Assembly (NCBI GenBank): GCA_027493935.1
Contig: JAOSJV010000001.1
Coordinates: forward strand, 620,001 to 684,000
Reading direction: 5' to 3'
Source: Burkholderiales bacterium
Lineage (GTDB): Bacteria; Pseudomonadota; Gammaproteobacteria; Burkholderiales; SG8-39
Length of the DNA stretch: 64,000 nucleotides
Positions within the stretch are counted from its first letter, which is position 1, and each line of letters starts with the position of its first letter. A model generated the notes under the pieces. The model ran no database searches. It saw only the letters and a list, made by a program, of their open reading frames with translations, and was not told the DNA's origin. This document shows positions 46,474 through 56,677 of the stretch, piece after piece. The position numbers and the translations under genes were made by a program.

Positions 46474-47602
46474 ATGGCCGGGCCCCGCATGTCTCCGCCG
46501 CCGTTTCGCGCCGACCACGTCGGCAGCCTGCTGCGCCCGCCGGGGTTGCTCGAGGCGCGCCGCCGCGCCGAGCAGGGGGAGAGCACCGCCGCCGATCTGC
46601 GGGCGGCCGAGGACGCCGCCATCGGCGAGGCGGTCCCGCTCCAGGAGCGCGCCGGCCTCGGCGCCGTCACCGACGGCGAGTTCCGTCGCGGCCACTTCCT
46701 CGCCGATTTCCTCACCAGCCTGGACGGCATCGCCCGCGTCGACGCCAGCTACGCCGCGGCGTTCAAGGGCGAGCACGGCGAGACCGGCGAGACCCGCTCG
46801 ATGCTGGCGGTGACCGGAAAGATCCGCCGGGTGCGGCCGGTCAGCGTGACGGGGTTCGCGTTCCTCAAGTCCGCCACTTTGCGCGCGGCGAAGCTGTGCA
46901 TCCCTCGCCGACGTACCTGCACATGCGCGGCGGGCGCCACGTCGTCAGCGAGCGCGCCCATCCCGACGTCGAGGAGTTCTGGCGGGATCTCGTGCGGGCC
47001 TACCACGCCGAGATCGCCGATCTCGCCGCCGCCGGCCGCACCTACCTCCAGCTCGACGAGATCGTGTACGCGACGATGTGCGACGAGACGGTCCGCGCGC
47101 GGATGCGCGCGGACGCGATCGATCCGGACGCCGCCGTGCGCAAGTACGCCGAGGTAGTCAGCGCGATCGCGGCCGGCGCGCCGGAGCACATGACCGTCGC
47201 CGTGCACACCTGTCGCGGGAATCGCCGCAGCACGTGGATGGCGCAGGGCGGCTACGAGCGCGTGGCCGAGGTTGTCTTTGCGCAGCCGCACGTCGATGCG
47301 CTGTTCCTCGAGTTCGACACCGACCGCGCGGGCGGGTTCGAGCCGCTGCGTTTCGTGGGCGAGGACAAGACAGTGGTGCTCGGGCTGGTGAGCTCGAAGC
47401 GCCCGGAGCTGGAATCCAGGACGTGCTCAGGCGCCGCATCGACGAGGCGGCGACGTACGTCCCGCACGAGCGGCTCGGCTTGAGGCCGCAGTGCGGGTTC
47501 GCCAGTACCGAGCCCGGCAATCGAATCACCCCCGAGATCCAGCGGCGCAAGCTGGAGCCGGTCGTCGAGGTCGCACAGGAAGTCTGGGGCCGGGCCGCGT
47601 GA
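46474..47602 (+). CDS. MetE C-terminal-like methyltransferase-fold protein (two frame breaks)
   Basis: About 376 aa single-barrel member of the cobalamin-independent methionine synthase/UROD-like superfamily. RADHVGSLLRPPGLLEAR at the start is typical of the short MetE-like proteins. Zn-type ligands are visible: His and Cys in AVHTCRGN, Glu in LFLEFDTDRAGGF, and Cys in LRPQCGFAS. Other landmarks: YLQLDEIVYATMCDE and LGLVSSKRPELE. Breaks near 46905 and 47415 each lack one base. In catabolic clusters such proteins may transfer methyl or thiol-linked groups (for example O-demethylation or CoM-type chemistry); no specific role can be assigned. RBS GAGGAGGA before ATG 46474. Confidence 0.8.
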
Positions 47603-47654
47603 CGGTCCGGCGTCCGCGCCCCCCGGCGCACGAGTCCCACGAAGGAGGATGGTC

Positions 47655-48848
47655 ATGAACGAGAGGCACGCGCTGCGCGCGACACTGGTCGCCGCGGTGC
47701 TAGCGATTGCGGCAACGAGCACCGCCGCGCAGACGGTGAAGATCGGCCTGCTCGGCACTTATTCCGGGCCGAACGCTCAGTACGGGGAGAACATGGAGCG
47801 CGGGATGCGCCTCTACATGAAGCGCAACGCCGGCAAGCTGCCGGACGGCGTCAAGGTGGAGCTGATCCTGCGCGACGACGGCGGCCCGAACCCGGACAAC
47901 GCCAAGCGGCTCGCGCAGGAGCTGATCGTGCGGGACAAGGTGGACCTGCTGGCGGGCTTCGTCTGGACGCCGAACGCGCTCGCGGTCGCCCCGCTCATCA
48001 CCGAGGCGAAGGTGCCGACGGTGATCATGAATGCAGCCTCGTCGGTGATCACCACCCGCTCGCCCTATTTCGTGCGCTTCTCGTTCACCGAGTGGCAGGT
48101 CACCTATCCGCTCGCCCGCTGGGCGGCGAAGAACTACCGGCGCGCCTACGTACTGGTGAGCGACTTCGCGCCGGGTCACGACGCCGAGGCGGCGTTCGAG
48201 AAGGGATTCACCGAAGGCGGCGGCAGCGTGACCGCCAAGGTGCGCATGCCGCTCGCGAACCCCGACTTCGTACCGTTCGTCCAGCGCGCCAAGGACGCCG
48301 CACCCGACGTGGTGTACGCGTTCGTGCCCGCCGGCCGCCAGTCGCTGCAGGTGGTCAAGGCGTTCGACGACCTCGGCCTCGCCAAGGCGGGGATCAAGCT
48401 GATCGGCTCCGGCAACATCACCACCGACGAGGAGCTGCAGAACATGGGCGAGGTCACGCTCGGGGTGGTCACTTCCTACCATTACTCGATGGCCGCCGAC
48501 CGGCCGGCCAACCGGGCGTTCCAGGCGGCGTTCGTCGAGGAGTACGGCACCCGCGCGGTCGCGAACTTCACCACCGCGACCGCGTGGGATGCGATGGACG
48601 CGATCTACGCCGCCATCCGGGCGCAGGCCGGCCGGCTCGACCCGGACCGGACCATGGAGTTGCTGCGCAACTACACGAACCCGGCGAGCCCGCGCGGCCC
48701 GATCTCGATCGACCCGCAGACCCGCGACATCGTGCAGAACATCTATATCCGGGAGGTGCGGCGCCTCGGCGGACGGCTCGCGAACGTCGAGCTCGACGTC
48801 GTGCCGGACGTCAAGGATCCCTGGAAGGCGCTCAAGGGCGCCAAGTAG
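47655..48848 (+). CDS. Orphan LivK-type substrate-binding protein
   Basis: 397 aa periplasmic binder with a signal peptide ([18 protein letters not shown]) and mature start [15 protein letters not shown]. Strongly similar to the binder at 43512: [57 protein letters not shown]. No permease or ATPase genes follow, so it probably feeds the 40004-43325 transporter with a related ligand. ATG at 47655 is chosen over 47649 because AAGGAGG ends right before the latter. Intact. Confidence 0.9.
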   Translation: MNERHALRATLVAAVLAIAATSTAAQTVKIGLLGTYSGPNAQYGENMERGMRLYMKRNAGKLPDGVKVELILRDDGGPNPDNAKRLAQELIVRDKVDLLAGFVWTPNALAVAPLITEAKVPTVIMNAASSVITTRSPYFVRFSFTEWQVTYPLARWAAKNYRRAYVLVSDFAPGHDAEAAFEKGFTEGGGSVTAKVRMPLANPDFVPFVQRAKDAAPDVVYAFVPAGRQSLQVVKAFDDLGLAKAGIKLIGSGNITTDEELQNMGEVTLGVVTSYHYSMAADRPANRAFQAAFVEEYGTRAVANFTTATAWDAMDAIYAAIRAQAGRLDPDRTMELLRNYTNPASPRGPISIDPQTRDIVQNIYIREVRRLGGRLANVELDVVPDVKDPWKALKGAK

Positions 48849-48908
48849 CCGTCGGTCGCGGGCCCGGTCCGCGCGCGCTTTCCGGGGCGGACCCACTGAT
48901 CGAAATCG

Positions 48909-48937
48909 GCGATCGCACGTACCGCTTTCTGCATCAT
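48909..48937 (+). promoter_or_regulatory. Spaced regulatory element, copy C
   Basis: GCGATCGC (48909-48916), 13 bases, TGCATCAT (48930-48937), followed after three bases by another GCGATCGC-like half-site (48941-48948). 92 bases before the ATG of the transhydroxylase-like large subunit. The ATC triplets are phased at 21 and 11 bases, that is on one face of the helix. Confidence 0.6.
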
Positions 48938-49028
48938 CCGGCGATCGCCTGCGGTGGTAGGGTGGCAAGATGGAGTGCCGCGGCGACCGCGCTAGCGCGT
49001 GCGGTCGCGCCACCGGGAGAGGAGCACC

Positions 49029-52000
49029 ATGCGCGCCGGCGCCATCACGTTTTCGCTGCTGCTTTACGGGATCCTGAAGGCGCTTCGGCACAAGGCCCGC
49101 AGGCACCCGCACTTCGCCCGGCGCCTCGCCGAGCGCGACTTCAGCGCCCAGATCCGCACCTTCGACGGGGCGGTCGGGCGCTACTACACCTTCCGCGCCG
49201 GAAGCGTCCGATCGAGGCGCGGCCTCCATCCCTCGCCGGACATCACGATCTCGATCGCCTCGGCCGCGCTCGGCGCGCGGCTGTTCATGCCCTGGGTCGA
49301 TCAGCTCGAGCGCATCGAGGCGATGAAGAACTTCGACTTCAAGGCCGACGGCCCGGACGAGCTCGTGGTGTGGTTCACCCAGACGCTCTCGATGCTGCGC
49401 AGCCTCGAGTGGGAGTACGGCACCGACGCCGGCGACGGCACGCGGCGCTACGTGAGCCATACCAACGGCGGGCCGCTCTTCGTCTACGTCAAGGACGGCA
49501 AGATCGTGCGCCTGACGCCGATCGAGTTCGGCGACGACGACGCGCCGCCGTGGACGATCGAGGCGCGCGGGAAGCGCTTCACGCCGCCGCGCCAGACGAC
49601 CGCGGCGCCGCACACCCTGTGCTCGAAGTCGACCGTCTACTCGCCGGAGCGGCTGCTCTTTCCGATGAAGCGCGTCGACTTCGACCCGAAGGGCGAGCGC
49701 AACCCCCAGAACCGCGGCATCTCGGGCTACGAGCGCATCAGCTGGAACGAGGCGCTCGACATCGTGGCCGCCGAAATTCAGCGCGTGAAGACCGAGCACG
49801 GCCAGGGCGCGATCATCGCGAACCACGGCTCGCACCACACGTGGGGCAACATCGGCTACTACATCAGCGCCGCCTTCAAGTTCTTCAACACGATCGGCTA
49901 CACCCGCGTCATCCACAATCCGGACAGCTGGGAGGGTGGTACTGGGGCGCGATGCACCACTTCGGCTACAGCATGCGTCTCGGCCAGACCGAGACCTACG
50001 GCACGGTCGAGGACCTGCTGAAGGAGGCCGAGATGGTCGTCTTCTGGTCGGCCGACCCGGAGTGCACGAGCGGCTCGTACAGCGCGTTCGAGGGCACCGC
50101 GCGCCGGCAGTGGCTGCGCGACCTCGGCATCGAGATCGTGCACATCGACCCGTACTACAACCACACCGCGGCGCTGCTCGGCGGCAAGTGGTTCGCCCCG
50201 AAGCCGGGCACCGATACCGCGATGGCGCTCGCGATCGCCTACGTGTGGATCACCGAGGGGCTCTACGACAAGAGGTTCGTCGCCGAGCGCTCCGTCGGGT
50301 TCGAGCCGTGGCGCGACTACGTCCTCGGGCGCGAGGATGGCGTGCCGAAAACCCCCGAGTGGCAGGAGCCGGAGACCGGCATCCCGGCGAAGGACGTGCG
50401 CGCGCTCGCGCGCCAGTGGGGAAGCAAGAAGACCTACCTCGGCGCCGGCGGCTGGGGCAACGGCCACGGCGGCGCGTGCCGCTCGGCGACCGGCATCCAG
50501 TGGGCGCGCGCGCTTGCATGCCTGCTCGCGATGCAGGGCATGGGACGCCCCGGCGTCAACTACGGCCACCTGCAGTGGGGCACGCCGGTCGACCTGCACT
50601 TCTATTTTCCGGGGTACGCGGACGGCGGCATGTCGGGGGATCTCGAAGGCACCGGCATGCCGATCAGCCTGTACCAGCGCATGCCGCAGCTGCCGACGTT
50701 CAACCCGTCGACCCAGAAGGTGCCGCGCCTGCGCATCCCCGAGGCGATCCTCGAGGGCAGGACCGAGGGCTATCCCTGGAACGGCAAGACGATCGAGGGG
50801 CAGTTCCAGAAGTTCTCGTACCCGGCGCCCGGCCACTCGCCGATCCGGATGTTCTACAAGTACGGCGGCGCCTCGATCGGCACGATGAGCGAGACCAACC
50901 GCTACGTGCGCGCCTACCGCAGCGAGAACCTCGAGTTCGTGGTCAACCAGTCGATCTGGTTCGAGGGCGAGGCCAAGTTCGCCGACGTCCTGCTGCCCGC
51001 CTGCACGCAGTTCGAGCGCTGGGACATCAGCGAGTTCGGCGGCACCGGCGGCTATGCGCTGCACGGTCAGACGCAGATGAACCACCGCATCGTGCTCATG
51101 CAGCACAAGTGCATCGAGCCGCTCGGCGAATCGAAGTCGGACTGGCAGATCTTCCTCGAGCTCTCGCACCGGCTGGGCCTCGGCGCCTACTACTCGGAGG
51201 GCATGACCGAGCTCGACTGGGTCAAGCGGCTGTTCGACGCCTCCGACCTGCCAAAGCACATCGCGTGGAAGGACTTCCTCAAGAAGGGGTACTTCGTCGT
51301 CCCGGCGCCGGCGGAGCACGCGCGCGACCCGGTCGCGCTGCGCTGGTTCTACGAGGGCCGCAAGAAGGACGTGCCCGAGCCGCACCCGCTGCCCGGCGAC
51401 TACGGCAGGCAGTTCCTCGAGGGCCTGCAGACGCAATCGGGCAAGTTCGAGTTCGAGTGCTCCAGCCTGAAGCGTTTCGACCCCCGACGATCCGGAGCGC
51501 CCGCCGATCGTGAAGTATCTGCCTTCCTGGGAAGGCACGCAGACCAAGGGACTCTACGAACGCTACCCGCTGCAGCTCATCTCGCCGCACTCGCGCTTCA
51601 GCTACCACACGCTCTCCGACGGCAAGCAGAGCGCGGTGAACGACATTGCCGAGCACCGGGTGTGCGTGAACGGCTACTACTACTGGGTCGTCCGGATCAA
51701 CGCGCAGGACGCGGCCGCGCGCGGCATCGAGGAGCGCGACCTCGTCAAACTCTACAACGACCGCGGCGCGGTGGTCTGCGCCGCGCACCTGACCGAGCGG
51801 CTCCCGCGCGGGGTGGTGCACGCCTACGAGTCCTCCGCGGTCTATGACCCGGTCGGCGAGCCGGGCGCATCGGTCGACCGCGGCGGCTGCATCAACCAGC
51901 TCACGCCGAAGCGCTCGATCGCGGCCAAGGTCACCGGCACGGCGGTGAACTCCTGCCTGATCGAGATCGTGCCGTGGGACGGCTCGGGCGAGCTGCACGC

Positions 52001-52067
52001 AGCGGCGGCCGCGGCGGCCCCGGTGCGCGCGCGCGCCAGGCACGACGAGGCGGTGCCGGCGAAATGA
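49029..52067 (+). CDS. Pyrogallol transhydroxylase/resorcinol hydroxylase-like Mo subunit with N-terminal SCP2-like domain (two frame breaks)
   Basis: DMSO-reductase-family catalytic subunit, about 1012 aa. From about residue 138 it follows the Pelobacter acidigallici transhydroxylase large subunit (AthL) closely: [102 protein letters not shown]. The Mo-ligand Ser of AthL (Ser175) corresponds to Ser300, with Asp299, Trp301 and His269/270 kept. No N-terminal iron-sulfur Cys motif, as in AthL. Residues 1-137 are extra and resemble an SCP2 fold ([35 protein letters not shown]). Breaks: near 49935 one G missing, near 51490 one C extra. Likely hydroxylates or transhydroxylates a polyhydroxybenzene such as resorcinol. 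Confidence 0.88.
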
Positions 52068-52086
52068 GCGCCCCCCGGAGAGTCCG

Positions 52087-52959
52087 ATGAAGAAGTGGAA
52101 CCTGGTGATCGACGTGGCGCAGTGCTTCAACTGCAACGCGTGCGCGATGGCGTGCCACGACGAGTACTTCGGCAACGAGTTCCCGGGCTACGCGGCGGAG
52201 ATGCCGCGGCTCGGCCATCGTTGGATCGACATCCGCCAGCGCGAGACCGGCCGCTGCCCGGCGGTCGAGGTGAGCTACCTCCCGGTGACGTGCAACCACT
52301 GCGACGACGCGCCCTGCGTCAAGGCGGCGCGCGACGGCGCGGTGGTGAAGCGCGCCGACGGCATCGTGATCATCGTGCCGGAGAAGGCGAAGGGCCAGCG
52401 CCGGCTCGTCGACGCCTGCCCGTACGGGGCGGTGTGGTGGAACGAGGAGAAGCAGCTGCCGCAGGCATGGCCGTTCGACGCGCATCTGCTCGACCGTGGC
52501 TGGACCAGGACGCGCGGCTCGCAGGTCTGCCCGACGCGCGCGATGCGCACGCTGCACGTCGAGGACGAGGAGATGCAGCGCATCGTCCGCGACGAGAGGC
52601 TCCAGGTCCTGCATCCCGAGTACGGCACCCGCCCGCGCGTGTACTACAAGAACCTCGACCGCTGGAGCAAGGTGTTCGTCGCCGGCAGCGTCGCGGGCGT
52701 CCTCGGCGGCATCACCGAGTGCATCGAGGCCGCGCGCGTCGTGCTGGAGAAGGACGGCCGCGCGCTCGCCGAGGCGCGCACCGATCCGTACGGCGACTTC
52801 AAGTTCGGCGGGCTCGAGGAGCGAAGCGGCGCCTACCGCGTGCGCATCGCCGACGAGCGGTTCGCCGCGAAGACGGTCGACGTGGCGCTCGGCGGAAGCG
52901 CCTATCTCGGGACGATCATGCTCGAGCCGCGGCCGGCGCCAGCCGGCACCTCGACCTGA
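52087..52959 (+). CDS. Transhydroxylase/resorcinol hydroxylase-like iron-sulfur subunit
   Basis: 290 aa partner of the gene at 49029, resembling AthS: NLVIDVAQCFNCNACAMACH, YLPVTCNHCDDAPCVKAA, RLVDACPYGAVWWNEE, PEYGTRPRVYYKNLDR, then a C-terminal beta-sandwich domain (ARTDPYGDFKFGGL, GAYRVRIAD). Cluster cysteines visible are 13, 16, 19, 23, 69, 72, 77, 111 and 148. The CxxC expected near residues 128-131 reads WPFD and the next expected Cys reads Gly, so one of the three [4Fe-4S] clusters of AthS is probably absent. ATG at 52087 after GGAGAGTCCG. Intact. Confidence 0.88.
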   Translation: MKKWNLVIDVAQCFNCNACAMACHDEYFGNEFPGYAAEMPRLGHRWIDIRQRETGRCPAVEVSYLPVTCNHCDDAPCVKAARDGAVVKRADGIVIIVPEKAKGQRRLVDACPYGAVWWNEEKQLPQAWPFDAHLLDRGWTRTRGSQVCPTRAMRTLHVEDEEMQRIVRDERLQVLHPEYGTRPRVYYKNLDRWSKVFVAGSVAGVLGGITECIEAARVVLEKDGRALAEARTDPYGDFKFGGLEERSGAYRVRIADERFAAKTVDVALGGSAYLGTIMLEPRPAPAGTST

Positions 52960-53000
52960 CGCCCGGCAGCCGATCGCCCGCGCCGTCCGGAGACCCGCAG

Positions 53001-55126
53001 ATGCAGAGCGAAACCCAGATCTTCAAGAGTGTCTGCCGTGCCTGCCACGGCGGATGCGGGACGCTCATGCATGTGCGCGACGGGCGCCTCGTCAAGGTCG
53101 AGGGCGACCGCGAGTCGCCGCTCAACCACGGGCGGCTGTGCCCGATCGGCACGGTCGCGGTCGACCTCGTCAACCACCCCGACCGGCTCAAGTACCCGCA
53201 GCGCCGTCTCGGCCCGCGCGGGTCCGGTCGATGGGAACGGATCAGCTGGGATGCGGCGCTCGACGAGATCGCCGAGCGGCTCACCGACATCCGCGACCGG
53301 TTCGGGCCCGAGGCGATCGCGCTCGGCACCGGCACCGGCCGCCATCACATCCGCTGGGTCTCGCGCTTCGGCAATGCGCTCGGCACGCCGAACTGGTGCG
53401 AGCCCGGCTTCGCGCAGTGTTTCCATCCGCGGGTCAACACCTGTCTCCTCACCTTCGGCGACTTCCCGGTGTGCGATTACACCGGCGACACGCCGCCCGA
53501 GTGCATCCTGTTCTGGGGCCACAACCCGATCCACTCGGGGCCGGACGGCGAGACGCGCTTCGCCGTGCGCGAGGCGCTGGCGCACGGTCCGAAGACCATC
53601 GTCGTCGATCCGCGCGAGACCGAGCTCGCGGCGAGCGCGGACCTGTGGCTGCGCGTGCGCCCGGGCGCCGACGATGCGCTCGCGCTCGCGATGCTCAATG
53701 TCATCATCGCCGAGCGCATCTACGACGAGCGCTTCGTACGCGAGCACACGCACGGCTTCGAGCAGCTCGCCGCGCACGTCGCGCAGTACACGCCGGATTG
53801 GGCCGCGCCCATCACGTGGGTGGCGGCCGAGAAGATCCGCGCCGCCGCGCGGCTGTTCGCGCAGACGCGGCCCGGCATGCTGGAGTGGGGCTGCGCGATC
53901 GAGCACACGCCGAAGTGCATCCAGACCGTGCGCGCGCTGTCGATGCTGCCGGTGCTCACCGGCAACGTCGACGTGCCGGGCGGCTGGGTGTTCGGCGGCC
54001 GCGCGATCGGCAAGTTCCCGAGCCTGATCGAGAACCTCACGCCGGAGGCGAACGCGAAGCGCCTCGGCGCGGACCGCTTCAAGCTGCTCGGCGGCGAGGG
54101 CGCCGATCTGCCGGCGGCCCACATCCCGACGCTGCTCCAGGCGATGCGCGAGGGCAAGCCCTACCCTGTGAAGGCGTTTCTCGTGTTCGGCAACAACACG
54201 CTCGTCACCTACGCCAACACCAAGCTGGTGTACGAATCGCTGATGAAGCTCGACTTCATGGTGAACGCAGACCTCTTCATGACGCCGACCGCCGAGCTCG
54301 CCGACATCGTGCTGCCGGCCGCCGCCTGGCCCGAGCTCGACCAGATCGTCGGCCTGCCCACCATCGCGGCGAACGTCGCGCTCGCGCAGCAGAAGGTGGT
54401 GCAGGTGGGCGAGTGCAAGTCCGACGAGGAGATCTTCGTCGCGCTCGCGCGGCGCATGAAGCTCCCGGTCGGCACCGAGGACGTGAAGGACGTGCTGAAC
54501 GCGCAGCTCAGGGCCGGGGGCTCGGCTACGACTTCGATCAGCTCGCCGAGCGCGGCTTCGCCAAGGCGCCGCTCAGGTACCGCCGCTACGAAGCCACCGG
54601 GTTCAAGACGCCGACCGGCAAGATCGAGCTTTACGCGACGCGACTCGAGAAGCTTGGTTACGCGCCGCTGCCGTACTACGCAGAGCCGCCCGAGAGCCCG
54701 CTCAGCGTGCCGGACGTGGCGGAGGAGTTTCCGCTCGTCCTCACCACCGGCGGGCGCATCCCGTTCTTCTTCAACTCCGAGCACCGCCAGATCCCGAACC
54801 TGCGCCGCGCGCGGCGCGACCCGCGTGCCGAGATCCATCCCGAGACGGCGGCGCGCCACGGCATCAAGGACGGGGAGTGGATGTGGATCGAGACGCGCCG
54901 CGGGCGGATCAGGCAGCGGGCGAAGCTCACCGCCGGCATCGATGCGCGCGTCGTCAGCGCCGAGCACGCCTGGTGGTTCCCCGACGAGCCCGCGCCGGAG
55001 TACGGGGTCTGGAAATCCAACGTCAACGTGCTCACCGACAACACGGCGCCCTACGACCCGGCGATGGGCACCTACCAGCTGCGCGCGCTGCTCTGCCGCG
55101 TCGCGAAAGCGCAGGGCGTCGCCTGA
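53001..55126 (+). CDS. DMSO-reductase-family Mo/W oxidoreductase with N-terminal [4Fe-4S] site (one frame break)
   Basis: About 709 aa. [4Fe-4S] motif Cys12, Cys15, Cys19, Cys47 (CRACHGGC then GRLCPIG). WERISWDAALDEIAERL, GTPNWCEPGFAQCFHP with Cys140 in the place of the metal-ligand Cys of acetylene hydratase and formate dehydrogenases, FWGHNPIHSGPDGE, YPVKAFLVFGNNTLVTYAN, and a C-terminal molydopterin-dinucleotide domain. Overall layout recalls acetylene hydratase and thiosulfate/formate-type enzymes, but the Asp next to the cluster needed by acetylene hydratase is not there. A break near 54515 lacks one G (AGG-LGYDFDQLAERG). It follows the small subunit gene by 41 bases in the same operon, so it may catalyse the next redox step. 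No signal peptide. Confidence 0.85.
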
Positions 55127-55162
55127 CCCGCCCGGGCCGCGTACGCGCGGCCGCAGCGGTCG

Positions 55163-56629
55163 TCAGCGCAACAGCTTAGAGCCGAAGAAGAGCGGCGAGA
55201 GCGCGCGCACCAGCGGCAGCGATTCCTCCGCCGCGAAGTCCCCCAGGCGCAGCTGCGGGTTGCGCGGGCGGATGCGCTCGAACGCGGCGCGCGCCGCGGC
55301 GTCCGCGGGCGGCGGGATCGTGGCGTCGATGAGTAGCTTCGAGCCCTGCCGCTGCCAAAGCTTCGTGCCGGGCGCGCCGAGCTCGGGCAGGCTCGCGTCC
55401 ATCGCATGGTTGTGCGTGCCGGGGATCGCAATCACGTCCTCGCTCGGATTGACCCGCGTCGCGAGCGCCCACAGCACCTCCGAGTGGTTGAAGATGTCGA
55501 CGTCGGCGTCCACGGCGATCGCGACCTTGGGATGCTGGTACTCCGACGACAGCGCCGCGAGCAGGAGGTTCTTGGCTTCGCCGTAGAAGCGCTGCGTTAC
55601 CTGCAGCACGACGCCGAACACGCCGGGCAGCATCGCCACGTTGTGCAGGTTCGGGCCGCCGCCGACGTTCTTCAGCCGCCGGAAGATGGTCGCGCTCATC
55701 GGCAGCTTGTGGAAGACGCAGCCCTCCATCTCCGAGCCGTTCTGCAGGTTCTTGAAGATCGCATCGCGCCGCCGGGTCATGCACCGGTACTCGACGATCG
55801 GGTTCTTGCCGGTGCCGGTCACGTAGTAGTCCTGGAACTCCGAGAACGGGCCTTCGTCCTCGCGCACGTGCGGCGGGATGTGCCCTTCCAGGACGATCTC
55901 GGCATCGGCCGGAACCTCCAGGTCCACCGTCTCGCACTTGACGAGCCGTACCGCCTCGCCGAGCAAGCCGCCGGCGATCTCGAGCTCGTCGTCGCCGTAG
56001 GCGGCGGTCGTCGCCGCGGCGACGTAGTAGAGCGGATGGTGGCCGATGAAGATCGCCACCGGCATCGGCTCGTTGCGCTCCTGGTACTTGAGATAGTTCC
56101 GCCAGGAATGCCGCGGGTAGAGCAGGATGCCCGACTTGTCCGGACCCTTGATTTGCAGCCGGTGAAAGCTCAGGTTCCGCTTTCCGGTGTCCGGGTCCTT
56201 GGTCACCACCAGCCCGGACCCGATGACCGGACCGCCGTCTCGCTGGCCGGCGACGTGCACCGGGAGCTCGGTCAGGTCGAACTCCCCGCGCTCGAACTTG
56301 AGATCCTTCACCGGGCCGCGCTCGACCATCACCGGCGGGATGCAGGTCCCGAGCTTCGCCGCGACGTGCGGCACGAGGTCTTCCTCGCTCACGCCGAAAG
56401 CCAGCGCAGCGTGGCGGACGTTCGCGGGCGCCTGACCGAGCGAGCGCCAGCCGTGCGGCAGTTTCTCGAAGAAGAGCGCCTTCTCGCGCGACTGGTAGAG
56501 GAGCGACCCCATCTGCGTGAGCGGGTCGACCGGCTTGTCGATGCGGATCAGCTCGCGGGCCGCGTCCAGCTCGGCGATCCACGAGCGCATGTCCTTGGGC
56601 GATGCAGTGCTATCAGAGGTCGAGGCCAT
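55163..56629 (-). CDS. UbiD-family prenylated-FMN decarboxylase
   Basis: 488 aa, intact. Non-oxidative decarboxylase/carboxylase family using prenylated FMN. Visible: RSWIAELDAARELIRIDKPV at the start, NLSFHRLQIKGPDKSG, YVAAATTAAYGDDELEIAGG, and the E-x-E active-site segment EDEGPFSEFQDYYVTG. SATIFRRLKNVGGGP and FGVVLQVTQRFYGEAK follow, then VDADVDIFNHSEVLWAL. No ubiX is present here, so the cofactor must be made elsewhere. It lies 48 bases after the amidohydrolase gene, same strand, tail to tail with the Mo oxidoreductase gene. Probable substrate: a (di)hydroxybenzoate. Confidence 0.92.
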   Translation of the reverse strand: MASTSDSTASPKDMRSWIAELDAARELIRIDKPVDPLTQMGSLLYQSREKALFFEKLPHGWRSLGQAPANVRHAALAFGVSEEDLVPHVAAKLGTCIPPVMVERGPVKDLKFERGEFDLTELPVHVAGQRDGGPVIGSGLVVTKDPDTGKRNLSFHRLQIKGPDKSGILLYPRHSWRNYLKYQERNEPMPVAIFIGHHPLYYVAAATTAAYGDDELEIAGGLLGEAVRLVKCETVDLEVPADAEIVLEGHIPPHVREDEGPFSEFQDYYVTGTGKNPIVEYRCMTRRRDAIFKNLQNGSEMEGCVFHKLPMSATIFRRLKNVGGGPNLHNVAMLPGVFGVVLQVTQRFYGEAKNLLLAALSSEYQHPKVAIAVDADVDIFNHSEVLWALATRVNPSEDVIAIPGTHNHAMDASLPELGAPGTKLWQRQGSKLLIDATIPPPADAAARAAFERIRPRNPQLRLGDFAAEESLPLVRALSPLFFGSKLLR

Positions 56630-56677
56630 TCAGGTACTCCTCCAGTCAGTGCGCGGCCGTCACCGGTCGAGTCGATC

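Noticed and set aside
53001-55126. Acetylene hydratase
   Set aside because: Overall layout and the metal-ligand Cys agree, but the Asp next to the iron-sulfur cluster that is essential in acetylene hydratase is absent (the motif reads CRACHGGC).
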